Notes: a model not told the origin generated them from the letters alone. Positions 7,788-13,751 are shown, counted from the stretch's first letter. The stretch is 16,303 bases of DNA from Hydrogenophilales bacterium RIFOXYD1_FULL_62_11 (GCA_001802655.1 MGZO01000022.1:2543-18845), one strand, 5' to 3'. Translations and numbers: made by a program.

Positions 7788-8528
7788 TCATATGTTGGTG
7801 CCGCCGTCGATGGTGAGACCGGCACCGGTCATGAAGCGGCTTTCCTCGCTCGCAATCCAAGCGACGAGACTGGCGATGTCGCGCGGCTCGGCGAAGCGGG
7901 GAATGGCCATCATGTTTCGCTGCGCATCTGCGTGCTCACCGTTGGCGGGATTCATGTCCGTGTCGGTCGAGCCGGGGTGCACGACGTTGACGGTGATGCC
8001 GCGCGGTCCGAGGTCGCGCGCCATGCCCTTGGTGAGCCCGATAAGTGCCGCCTTGCTGAGACTGTAGAGGCTTAATCCCGACATTGGCACGCGCTCAGCC
8101 AGGTTGCTGCCGATCGTGATGATTCGGCCGCCCTCGCCCATGTGGGCGGCGGCGGCCTGGGAGGCGACGAACACAGCCCGCACGTTGATGGCGACTGTCC
8201 GGTCGAAGTCGTCGAGCGTCAGGGCATCGAGCGGCTTGACGACGAAAATGCCGACGTTGTTGACGAGGATATCGAGCCGGCCCAACTCAGCGACGGTCCG
8301 CTCCACAGCCCCCCGGACGGCGGCAGGGTCGGCGTTGTCCGCGGCGATCGCCAGGCCGCGCAGACCAGCACGCTCGATCTCTGCTATGACAGTGCGGGCC
8401 TTGTCGCCCCCACTGATGTAGGTCAGTGCGACGTCCGCACCCTCGCGCGCCAGACGCCCGGCGATCGCGGCACCCATGCCCCGGCTTCCGCCGGTCACCA
8501 GCGCCACCTTGTCTTTCAATCCAGTCAT
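7788..8528 (-). CDS. Classical short-chain dehydrogenase/reductase (3-oxoacyl-ACP reductase-like)
   Basis: This is a 246-residue classical SDR. It has the cofactor motif TGGSRGMG at 12-19, NNVG at 90-93, catalytic Ser141 (IGS) and the Y155-SLS-K159 dyad, plus PGSTDTDM at 185-192 and the C-terminal ending TGAGLTIDGG. All catalytic residues are present. It is an NAD(P)H-dependent alcohol/ketone oxidoreductase; the substrate cannot be told from sequence. The start at 8528 (MTGLKDKVALVTGG) is preferred over 8540 because GAGA lies six bases before it. It diverges from a TetR gene at 8630, with overlapping promoters between them, and was followed by an MFS transporter that is now truncated. Confidence 0.9.
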   Translation of the reverse strand: MTGLKDKVALVTGGSRGMGAAIAGRLAREGADVALTYISGGDKARTVIAEIERAGLRGLAIAADNADPAAVRGAVERTVAELGRLDILVNNVGIFVVKPLDALTLDDFDRTVAINVRAVFVASQAAAAHMGEGGRIITIGSNLAERVPMSGLSLYSLSKAALIGLTKGMARDLGPRGITVNVVHPGSTDTDMNPANGEHADAQRNMMAIPRFAEPRDIASLVAWIASEESRFMTGAGLTIDGGTNI

Positions 8529-8560
8529 GTTAATTCTCATTTATGTGTCAACCAATACAG

Positions 8561-8589
8561 AATATAATTTACTGTCGAACTTGGATCAA
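8561..8589 (-). promoter_or_regulatory. Predicted SDR promoter
   Basis: On the minus strand, -35 TTGATC (8589-8584), a 17-base spacer and -10 TATATT (8566-8561) give a good sigma-70 match about 33 bases before the SDR start. It overlaps the oppositely directed tetR promoter, in an AT-rich patch unlike the GC-rich flanks. Confidence 0.55.
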
Positions 8590-8595
8590 TATATT
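8568..8595 (+). promoter_or_regulatory. Predicted tetR promoter
   Basis: The -35-like TTTACT (8568-8573), a 16-base spacer and -10 TATATT (8590-8595) lie upstream of the TetR gene. The initiation point would fall in or beside the palindrome at 8600-8611, consistent with autorepression. Confidence 0.45.
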
Positions 8596-8599
8596 TATT

Positions 8600-8611
8600 T
8601 GTCGATCGACA
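8600..8611. promoter_or_regulatory. Palindromic TetR operator candidate
   Basis: TGTCGATCGACA is a perfect 12-bp palindrome between the divergent SDR and TetR genes, just before the TetR ribosome-binding site. The half-site CTGTCGA recurs at 8572-8578 between the promoter boxes, and a related TGTGTCAA lies at 8544-8551, suggesting a second binding position that would cover the SDR promoter. Confidence 0.55.
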
Positions 8612-8629
8612 CAGAAAAGGAGATTATTC

Positions 8630-9256
8630 ATGACAGAGCGAGGCCGACCGCGCAGCTTCGACCGCGCAGCTGCCCTGCGGCGGGCGATGGAGGTGTTCTG
8701 GGCGCAGGGGTATGACGGCACGTCCATGTCGGACCTGATAGCAGCAATGGACGTCAATTCGCCTAGCATCTACGCTGCCTTCGGCTGCAAGGAGGAGCTA
8801 TTCCGCGAAGCGGTGGCGCTCTATCGTGCAACCGAAGGCGGGCGAATCTGGGGCGCCATGACGACTGCGCCGTCCGCGCGCGCGGCGATCGAAACCGTGC
8901 TGCGCGTGAGCGCCGAAGAATTTACCCGGCCCAGCAAGCCACGCGGCTGCCTCATCGTGCTCGGAGCGCTCAATGCCGACGATGGAAATGAAACCGTGCG
9001 CCGAGAGTTGCAAGAGCATCGTGCGGAGAACATGAAAATGCTCCTCTTGCGCCTCAAGCGCGGCGTCGCCAAGGGCGAGTTACCGAACGGTCCGGACTGG
9101 CGAGCAATCGCCACTTTCTACATTACGGTTCAGCAGGGTATGTCGATCCAGGCACGCGACGGCGCTTCGCGCAAAGCCCTTCTCGCTGTTGCTGACTGCG
9201 CCATGGCGGCGTGGGATGGCCTCGTCTCATGTCGTCGCGACGGAGGGGCCTTGTGA
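8630..9256 (+). CDS. TetR/AcrR-family repressor divergent from the SDR
   Basis: The protein is 208 residues from the ATG at 8630, which has AAAAGGAG seven bases upstream; the longer frame upstream runs through the AT-rich promoter and is rejected. The N-terminus GRPRSFDRAAALRRAMEVFW, then GYDGTSMSDLIAAMDVNSPSIYAAFGCKEELF, is a textbook TetR helix-turn-helix at about residues 8-60. The C-terminal half is the ligand-binding, dimerising domain, with CLIVLGAL at about 104-111. It probably represses itself and the divergent SDR; the inducer is unknown. Its stop overlaps an ATG at 9256 (TGATG) in the frame of the following transporter gene. Confidence 0.9.
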   Translation: MTERGRPRSFDRAAALRRAMEVFWAQGYDGTSMSDLIAAMDVNSPSIYAAFGCKEELFREAVALYRATEGGRIWGAMTTAPSARAAIETVLRVSAEEFTRPSKPRGCLIVLGALNADDGNETVRRELQEHRAENMKMLLLRLKRGVAKGELPNGPDWRAIATFYITVQQGMSIQARDGASRKALLAVADCAMAAWDGLVSCRRDGGAL

Positions 9257-9315
9257 TGGAAGACGCCGAATTCGCAAAGCGGCGCGCCGTTCCCACCTGC
9301 AAGGAAACAGTGCCT

Positions 9316-10218
9316 ATGCAAAGAAATGCCTTGCTAGCAGCCGGATTGACATCCTTGATGTGGGGGCTCACGGGAATTTTTGTTCGCCTGCTACCTTCTC
9401 TCCCACCGTTGACGGTCACTGCGGGGCGGCTCTTGGTGGCTCTGGTGGTTGTTCTGCCTATTCTTGGGCTAGTCCGAAGCAGTCGCCAGAGTTTTAAATC
9501 AGCACTGGATCGCCCTGTCGCTCATGTTCTCGCCTTGCTATTGGCAGGATATTACTTGTTGGCAACCGCGGCTTTTCAAATGGCACCGGTGGCGGAGGTG
9601 GCACTTTTGCTGAGTACGCCACCACTTTTTGTACTATCTTTTCGCCGAATTCGGGGCGATATCCCCAACCGCACTGAAATTGGTGGTGCCCTGCTGGCAG
9701 TCACTGGAATAGGCTTGATTCTGGTTCCCAAAATGTCCTTCGCTGGAGATAGTCCAATTCACCATCTCACGGGGAACATTCTTGCAGTGTGCGCTGCGGG
9801 GTTGACCGCGTTCTACGCTTATACGTACCGGATTCTGCATGAGCGCGGTGTCGCACCAGAGGCAATAGGCGTATCTTTGCTCACGTTTACCTTGGGAAGC
9901 GTCATCCTGGTGTTAATGGTTAGTTTGGCACCGACACCTTCCGGGTTAGATACTCTGAATGGACATTCTCTGCTGGTATTTCTCGGCCTTGGTGTGCTTT
10001 CCACGGCCATTCCATCAATAGGTTTCGCGCTTGCATCAAAGCGTTTGCCTGCGGTTGTTACGGCGACGATTTCACTTTTCATCCCTTTGTTCGCCGGACT
10101 ATTCGCCTTCTTGATACTCGGGGAAAAGCTTTCACCTATGTTCATTCCGGGCGGCATCCTTGTCTTGGGAGGAATCGCCATGATTCTTCGACAAGGCCGA
10201 GGTAAAGCGAATGATTGA
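9316..10218 (+). CDS. EamA-domain DMT-superfamily transporter
   Basis: This is a 300-residue membrane protein with about ten hydrophobic helices in two EamA repeats. The first repeat runs from MQRNALLAAGLTSLMWGLTG; the second begins near GNILAVCAAGLTAFYAYTY and ends ISLFIPLFAGLFAFLILGEKLSP plus a last helix. The GE motif before the final helix is typical. Family members export metabolites or amino acids, or import drugs; the substrate is not predictable. Start 9316 places the first helix at the N-terminus as usual for the family. The alternative ATG at 9256 has a better ribosome site (GGAGG seven bases upstream) and overlaps the TetR stop, and would add 20 polar residues. Its base composition is visibly less GC-rich than its neighbours, suggesting separate acquisition. 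Confidence 0.88.
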   Translation: MQRNALLAAGLTSLMWGLTGIFVRLLPSLPPLTVTAGRLLVALVVVLPILGLVRSSRQSFKSALDRPVAHVLALLLAGYYLLATAAFQMAPVAEVALLLSTPPLFVLSFRRIRGDIPNRTEIGGALLAVTGIGLILVPKMSFAGDSPIHHLTGNILAVCAAGLTAFYAYTYRILHERGVAPEAIGVSLLTFTLGSVILVLMVSLAPTPSGLDTLNGHSLLVFLGLGVLSTAIPSIGFALASKRLPAVVTATISLFIPLFAGLFAFLILGEKLSPMFIPGGILVLGGIAMILRQGRGKAND

Positions 10219-10423
10219 TCGCACAAAATCTAACATCGTATATGGGCTTCCCCCAAAAGCAAGAAACCTGATCGATAGTTCTGGCTGTTTGAAATTGCGT
10301 GCAGTCGTATATTCGGCATCTGAAGTGGGTTCTATGTGACCCGTGCTGACATGGAATCTGCTCACGGCGCGCCAGTCATTACAGGCGACAGGCGCGTGCC
10401 GGACCTGCCTGCTAGGTCCTTAA
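10219..10423. other. Non-coding gap between the EamA gene and the IS110 remnant
   Basis: No gene is supported in these 205 bases. At 10226-10237 lies the 12-mer AAATCTAACATC, which recurs at 13108-13119 at the edge of the large hairpin. At 10381-10394 ACAGGCG is repeated twice in tandem. At 10401-10419 GGACCT-GCCTGCT-AGGTCC is a small stem-loop a few bases from where the transposase similarity stops. Confidence 0.4.
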
Positions 10424-10643
10424 CGTGCATTCCGGCAATGACCGACCTCTCCGGAAGTGGCCGCGACCATCGCGGTAGAACCATCGCGGTAGAGGTTAAC
10501 AGCCCAATACCAGGCACACTCAACAGCTCCTGACAAGCAGGGCTGTGTTTGGCCAGTTGGGAAAGACTCTTCTTCAGTTGCGGGATGCGCTGCTCCAGCA
10601 AGCGGATTTCTTCAATTCGCAGTTTCATGGAACCCCGGATCAA
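10424..10643 (-). mobile_element. IS110-family transposase remnant, frameshifted
   Basis: The minus-strand reading MKLRIEEIRLLEQRIPQLKK followed by CQELLSVPGIGLLTSTAMV matches the helical linker and the PGIG helix-hairpin-helix region that opens the C-terminal transposase domain of IS110 (IS1111 subgroup) enzymes. A 14-base tandem duplication then shifts the frame; removing one copy restores AATSGEVGHCRNAR, again on family. Similarity ends at about 10424 with a stop. The N-terminal DEDD catalytic domain and the serine-containing C-terminal end are absent, so about 70 of some 340 residues survive. It is inactive. The upstream end runs into the azoreductase gene. Confidence 0.75.
10466..10493. 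repeat. Exact 14-bp tandem duplication inside the IS110 remnant
   Basis: ACCATCGCGGTAGA occurs twice back to back. Fourteen bases is not a multiple of three, and deleting one unit rejoins the two transposase frames, so the duplication is itself the inactivating mutation or arose in a relic already free of selection. Confidence 0.9.
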
Positions 10644-11313
10644 TCAGAGCATGGCGCTCCCCCTTAACGGGTAACCGATCCGGCGTCGAGGCCACTTCGG
10701 CGATTCGCGCGCGTGCATTTAATAATGAGTCGGCCAGCCGTTCCCCGCCGAACTCGTCGTTTCCGACATGTACGAAGGTCAAATTGGTCACTCCAATAAA
10801 ACCGAAGATCGTTCGCAGATAGGGATCGAGATGATTGAGTTCTGCGGAGCGGCCGCCGCTTTCGTAGCCAGAGTCGCCCGTTGCCACCATGACGAAAATC
10901 CGCTTGCCATGAACGAGCGGCTTATAGGGGTGTTCATGATCGTCCGGATCGAAATCAAATGTGCGTCTGATGCGCACAATCTGGTCAATATAGGCCTTGA
11001 ATGAAGACGGAACGCCAAAGTTATACATTGGAAGACCAATGACCAGGATATCGGCGGCCAACAGTTCATCGACCAGATCATCGCTGCTTTTCAGCGTTTC
11101 CAGCATCTGTTGAGTTCGCTCCTCCGGAGGCGCAAAGGCCGCTGCGATCCATGCTTCATCGACATGCGGCGGAGGGTAATGTCCCACGTCACGGTAAGCA
11201 ACGGTATCGGCGGGATGCGATGCCAGCCATGTGTCAACAAACTCTTTGGTCAACGCTCTCGAGTGCGAGCGATTGCTGCGTGGACTTGCATCGATATGAA
11301 GCAACTGTGCCAT
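10612..11313 (-). CDS. azoR: FMN-dependent NADH azoreductase/quinone reductase
   Basis: This is a 233-residue flavodoxin-fold protein of the AzoR family. It shows LLHIDASPRSNRSHSR at 4-19 (FMN phosphate loop), PMYNFGVPSSFKAYIDQIVR at about 95-114 and TGDSGYESGG at 145-154, all family landmarks. These cytoplasmic homodimers reduce azo dyes and quinones by two-electron transfer from NAD(P)H and serve in quinone stress. GGAGAG lies five bases before the ATG at 11313; the upstream 28-codon extension is rejected. The usual family ends near residue 205-210, but here the frame continues through ...HALIDPGFHETAN to a stop inside the IS110 remnant, so the natural 3' end seems lost and replaced. The core fold is complete and activity is possible. 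It diverges from an HxlR gene. Confidence 0.87.
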   Translation of the reverse strand: MAQLLHIDASPRSNRSHSRALTKEFVDTWLASHPADTVAYRDVGHYPPPHVDEAWIAAAFAPPEERTQQMLETLKSSDDLVDELLAADILVIGLPMYNFGVPSSFKAYIDQIVRIRRTFDFDPDDHEHPYKPLVHGKRIFVMVATGDSGYESGGRSAELNHLDPYLRTIFGFIGVTNLTFVHVGNDEFGGERLADSLLNARARIAEVASTPDRLPVKGERHALIDPGFHETAN

Positions 11314-11405
11314 CTGTTCTCTCCGTGGAAATTGAACCAGCAACGGTTCGATCGGAGCAGTATGGCCGGAACCCAACAAAATCGTAAGTACGCACATAAA
11401 TCACA

Positions 11406-11424
11406 TATACTGTCGAAAAGTATA
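11406..11424. promoter_or_regulatory. Operator candidate for the HxlR regulator
   Basis: The perfect inverted repeat TATACT-N7-AGTATA lies in the divergent hxlR/azoR interval, 16 bases before the hxlR start. HxlR dimers bind symmetric AT-rich sites of this size, and TATACT also resembles a -10 box, so binding would block transcription. Confidence 0.55.
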
Positions 11425-11440
11425 CTGCGGAGCTATCAAG

Positions 11441-11797
11441 ATGACGAAGAGAAAGCACGATGCCGATCACGAATGTCCGGTGGAAATCACGCTTGACGTG
11501 ATCGGGGGCAAGTGGAAGGGAATGGTGTTGTACTGGCTGCTCAATGGCACCGCGCGCTTCAACGAAATCCGGCGCGCGGTGCCCAACGCGACGCAAAGAA
11601 TGTTGACGCTGCAACTTCGCGAACTGGAATCCGATGGCGTCATCCGCCGTAAAGTTTATGCGGAGGTTCCGCCTAAGGTCGAATATTCGCTGACGGAATT
11701 CGGACTCAGTCTAAAACCAATATTGCTACTGATGAGGGATTGGGGGACGCAGTACCGCACGAAGCTAAAGCGGTCCCGACCCACCACAGCTACCTAG
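11441..11797 (+). CDS. HxlR-family winged-helix regulator divergent from the azoreductase
   Basis: The protein has 118 residues. HECPVEITLDVIGGKWKGMVLYWLL at 10-34 and RFNEIRRAVPNATQRMLTLQLRELE at 39-63 are the HxlR winged-helix core, followed by the wing DGVIRRKVYAEVPPKVEYSLTEFG. Cys12 sits at the N-terminal position of the redox-sensing cysteine of YodB/HypR/QorR-type members. In Bacillus, YodB represses an azoreductase gene and is released by quinones and diamide; the same gene pairing here suggests the same logic, which is inference. GGAG stands eight bases before the ATG. The 3' end overlaps the converging GNAT frame by 33 bases. Confidence 0.88.
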   Translation: MTKRKHDADHECPVEITLDVIGGKWKGMVLYWLLNGTARFNEIRRAVPNATQRMLTLQLRELESDGVIRRKVYAEVPPKVEYSLTEFGLSLKPILLLMRDWGTQYRTKLKRSRPTTAT

Positions 11798-12270
11798 CTG
11801 TACCGACACGGTTAACTGTCCTTGTTGCCATGGTTTTTGGGGCAACTCCATCACGTAACTGCTAGCAGTTTCACCTTCAACATCGAAGCCATATCTTTCA
11901 TAGAATTTCTTTGCCTCATGATTGATTTTGAACACTTCCAGTACGATTCTCCTGGATTGCTCCTTACCTGATGCAATCACAGACTCGAGCAGCTTTCTTC
12001 CGAGGCCCTTTCGCTGGTGATGAGGGTGAACAACGATCATTCTTATGAACAGTTGGCCGCCCCGATTTTCGACATGGGAATACCCGACCAACTCGCGCTC
12101 GTTATGCGCCAACGTAATGCCTTCTGGATGAAATGAGTGGAGAAATCGTTTTCTTGCCATTGTTCATCCCAGCCCCATATTTCAGAAACGTAGCTGCGCA
12201 TTACCAGGCAGTATAATTTGAAGAGGGTTGCTCTGTCTGCTTGCCCGGCTTTGCGGTAAGAGTAAGTCAC
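11765..12270 (-). pseudogene. GNAT acetyltransferase with a 1-base frameshift
   Basis: Two overlapping frames make one protein. The first, VTYSYRKAGQADRATLFKLY and on to WGWDEQWQENDFSTHF, ends near 12137. Adding one base to the TTTCAT stretch continues as HPEGITLAHNERELVGYSHV, then FIRMIVVHPHHQRKGLGRKLL, which holds the acetyl-CoA loop (Q/R-x-x-G-x-G/A) of motif A, and VLEVFKINHEAKKFYERYGF. The assembled protein is about 168 residues, a normal GNAT length. GNATs move acetyl from acetyl-CoA to amines; the substrate is unknown. The start is uncertain: GTG at 12270 fits the family but has no clear ribosome site. Either a true pseudogene or a single-base sequencing error. The C-terminal tail after VMELP looks extended into foreign sequence. 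Confidence 0.75.
11786..11801. repeat. Inverted repeat spanning the hxlR stop
   Basis: ACAGCTA-CC-TAGCTGT is a perfect 7-bp-arm palindrome where hxlR and the GNAT frame converge. It could act as a weak bidirectional terminator, but neither strand has a T-run after it. Confidence 0.35.
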
Positions 12271-12301
12271 TATGACGATTTGTATGCCTAACCGTGCCAA
12301 T

Positions 12302-13021
12302 TCACCGAGGCGCCGCATTGGGTGTAGTAACGGAAAGCGCCCATTCGACAGCCTTGCGCGCGTGAATGCTGGTTGTGTCGAACACGGGAACGGGTGAATC
12401 CGGCGGGCCGATAAGCATGGAAATCTCAGTACATCCAAGAATGATTGCTTCGGCACCATCCTCCACCAGTCTCTGGATAATTCGCTGGTATTGCCTGCGT
12501 GAATCAGCCAGCACCTTGCCTTGACACAGCTCTTCGTAGATCACGGCGTGGATGGTTTCGCGATCGACCTCATTCGGAACAATAACTTCAAGATCGTGGC
12601 GATCACTCAGCCTGCCACGGTAAAAATCTTGCTCCATCGTAAACCGTGTCCCAAGCAAGCCAACCTTCTTCATCCCCAAGCGTTTTATCTCTTCTGCCGT
12701 TGGGTCGGCAATATGAAGTAGCGGTATGTCCACGGCACTTTCGATGGCGTAGGCCACCTTATGCATCGTGTTGGTACAAAGCACCACAAAATCGGCCCCA
12801 GCCGCCCGAAGTGATTTAGCCGCTTCAGCCATAATGCGTCCGGCGTCATCCCATGCGCCGGCCTGTTGCAGGCGCTCGATTTCGTGGAAGTCGACACTAA
12901 TGAGAACGAGCTTGGCGGAATGCAGGCCGCCCAGCCGCTCTTTAACCGTCTCATTCACGATCCGATAGTACGGAACAGTTGATTCCCAACTCATGCCGCC
13001 GATCATGCCGATAGTTTTCAT
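12302..13021 (-). CDS. Aspartate/glutamate racemase-family amino-acid racemase
   Basis: The protein is 239 residues from the ATG at 13021, preceded by AGGGGGAA; an 11-codon upstream extension is rejected. The start MKTIGMIGGMSWEST is the hallmark of YgeA-type Asp/Glu racemases. The two catalytic cysteines are present: Cys82 in VVLCTNTMHK and Cys197 in IILGCTEI. They act as the acid-base pair for cofactor-independent racemisation. It has normal length and no defect. It is preceded by a structured leader (13050-13087) and followed 31 bases later by the damaged GNAT gene. The amino acid racemised cannot be told; a hydantoin- or maleate-acting relative is less likely given the YgeA-like motifs. 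Confidence 0.9.
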   Translation of the reverse strand: MKTIGMIGGMSWESTVPYYRIVNETVKERLGGLHSAKLVLISVDFHEIERLQQAGAWDDAGRIMAEAAKSLRAAGADFVVLCTNTMHKVAYAIESAVDIPLLHIADPTAEEIKRLGMKKVGLLGTRFTMEQDFYRGRLSDRHDLEVIVPNEVDRETIHAVIYEELCQGKVLADSRRQYQRIIQRLVEDGAEAIILGCTEISMLIGPPDSPVPVFDTTSIHARKAVEWALSVTTPNAAPR

Positions 13022-13049
13022 GGATTCCCCCTGATATCGAGCTTTGACG

Positions 13050-13087
13050 CTCAACGAAAAGTTGAGGGGCGCCGCGTTTTTGCGGCG
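13050..13087 (-). promoter_or_regulatory. Two adjacent hairpins in the racemase leader
   Basis: Two perfect 6-bp stems lie 29 bases before the racemase start: CGCCGC with GCGGCG (13070-13087, 6-base loop) and CTCAAC with GTTGAG (13050-13066, 5-base loop). Both fall within a possible 15-codon minus-strand ORF at 13098-13051 (MEKDAAKTRRPSTFR), which has no ribosome site. Neither stem is followed by a T-run in the gene's direction, so a plain terminator is unlikely. A leader structure influencing racemase expression is possible but unproven. Confidence 0.4.
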
Positions 13088-13111
13088 TCCTTCTCCATGG
13101 TGTGTTTAAAT

Positions 13112-13170
13112 CTAACATCTAAATATTTATATGTCGTGCGCAGCATGGCGTATAAATATTTAGGTGTTAG
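13112..13170. repeat. 59-nt near-perfect hairpin between the VOC and racemase genes
   Basis: Two 28-base arms (13112-13139 and 13143-13170) flank a 3-base centre (GCA). As plus-strand RNA or DNA all 28 positions pair: 24 Watson-Crick and 4 G-T, with no bulge. On the minus strand the same four become A-C mismatches. The outer part is AT-rich around TAAATATTTATA and the tips are CTAAC/GTTAG. It starts eight bases after the VOC stop. It is not a typical intrinsic terminator because no T-run follows. Possible identities are an integron attC-like relic, a small palindromic element, or an operator; none is proven. Confidence 0.85.
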
Positions 13171-13178
13171 CCCTTGGA

Positions 13179-13610
13179 CTACCAGTTGTCATGACGATCT
13201 CGGCGCTCTTGGCGATAGTTGGTGACTTCGAGGCGAACACCATCGGGGTCAGTGAAGTAGGTAGCCCAGTAGTCGGTGGCATACTCGGAATAGAGCTTTG
13301 CCTCGGAAGCCACGATCCCTACACTACGCAAGCGATTGGCGACCTCCACTACCTCGGGGATTGAATAGACTCGAAAGCAGAAATGATGGAGCCCCGGAGC
13401 ATAAGAATTGTGTTTCGCGGAACCGCGAGCCGGACGAAGAACATACCCGAAATGGCGATTGAAGTATTGGATGTGCGGATCGCCGCCCAAGGAAAACTTG
13501 TTTTTTCGGAAGCCGAGAGCCTCAAGTAGAACGCGGTCGTAGAAGGACTCCGAACGTTCAAGATCGGATACGGTGATGTAGATGTGGTCGATTCCAATCA
13601 CTTCTGTCAT
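13179..13610 (-). CDS. VOC-superfamily (glyoxalase-fold) protein
   Basis: This is a 143-residue single VOC protein. GIDHIYITVSDLERSESFYDRVL at 6-28 and PGLHHFCFRV at 72-81 are followed by YWATYFTDPDGVRLEVTNY at 114-132, giving the two beta-alpha-beta-beta-beta modules. Candidate metal ligands are His9, His75 or His76, and Glu128, all at family positions. Members include glyoxalase I, fosfomycin-type thiol transferases and extradiol dioxygenases; the subfamily here is not assignable. The start ATG has no strong ribosome site. A perfect 25-bp inverted repeat stands 25 bases upstream, so expression is probably controlled by a repressor. Confidence 0.87.
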   Translation of the reverse strand: MTEVIGIDHIYITVSDLERSESFYDRVLLEALGFRKNKFSLGGDPHIQYFNRHFGYVLRPARGSAKHNSYAPGLHHFCFRVYSIPEVVEVANRLRSVGIVASEAKLYSEYATDYWATYFTDPDGVRLEVTNYRQERRDRHDNW

Positions 13611-13635
13611 GGTGCATGGCCGTGGAAGAAATGAC

Positions 13636-13660
13636 TAATCTTACTGTGTCAGTAAGATTA
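13636..13660. promoter_or_regulatory. Perfect 25-bp inverted repeat upstream of VOC, probable repressor operator
   Basis: TAATCTTACTG-TGT-CAGTAAGATTA has 11-bp perfect arms. Symmetric TTACTG...CAGTAA sites of this size are common for TetR-family repressors. On the minus strand a -10-like TAAGAT is embedded in it, so binding would occlude the VOC promoter. No regulator gene adjoins it; the TetR gene at 8630 has a different palindrome. I see nothing else in 13611-13751. Confidence 0.65.
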
Positions 13661-13751
13661 AATAACATATACGTTCTGCACTTGGATTCTCCGTTGATGC
13701 TGAATAGACGAAGAAACGCAATCTGTCCGCCTGAGGACGTTATCTCACTCT

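Noticed and set aside
12286..12292. GTTAGGC on the minus strand ten bases after the racemase stop, as an attC core site
   Set aside because: It matches GTTRRRY, but no partner core (RYYYAAC) lies at the right distance upstream, and a heptamer of this degeneracy is expected dozens of times by chance in the window.
13725..13738. GTCC-GCCTGA-GGAC stem between VOC and the right LysR copy as a terminator
   Set aside because: It is only a 4-bp stem with no T-run in either direction.
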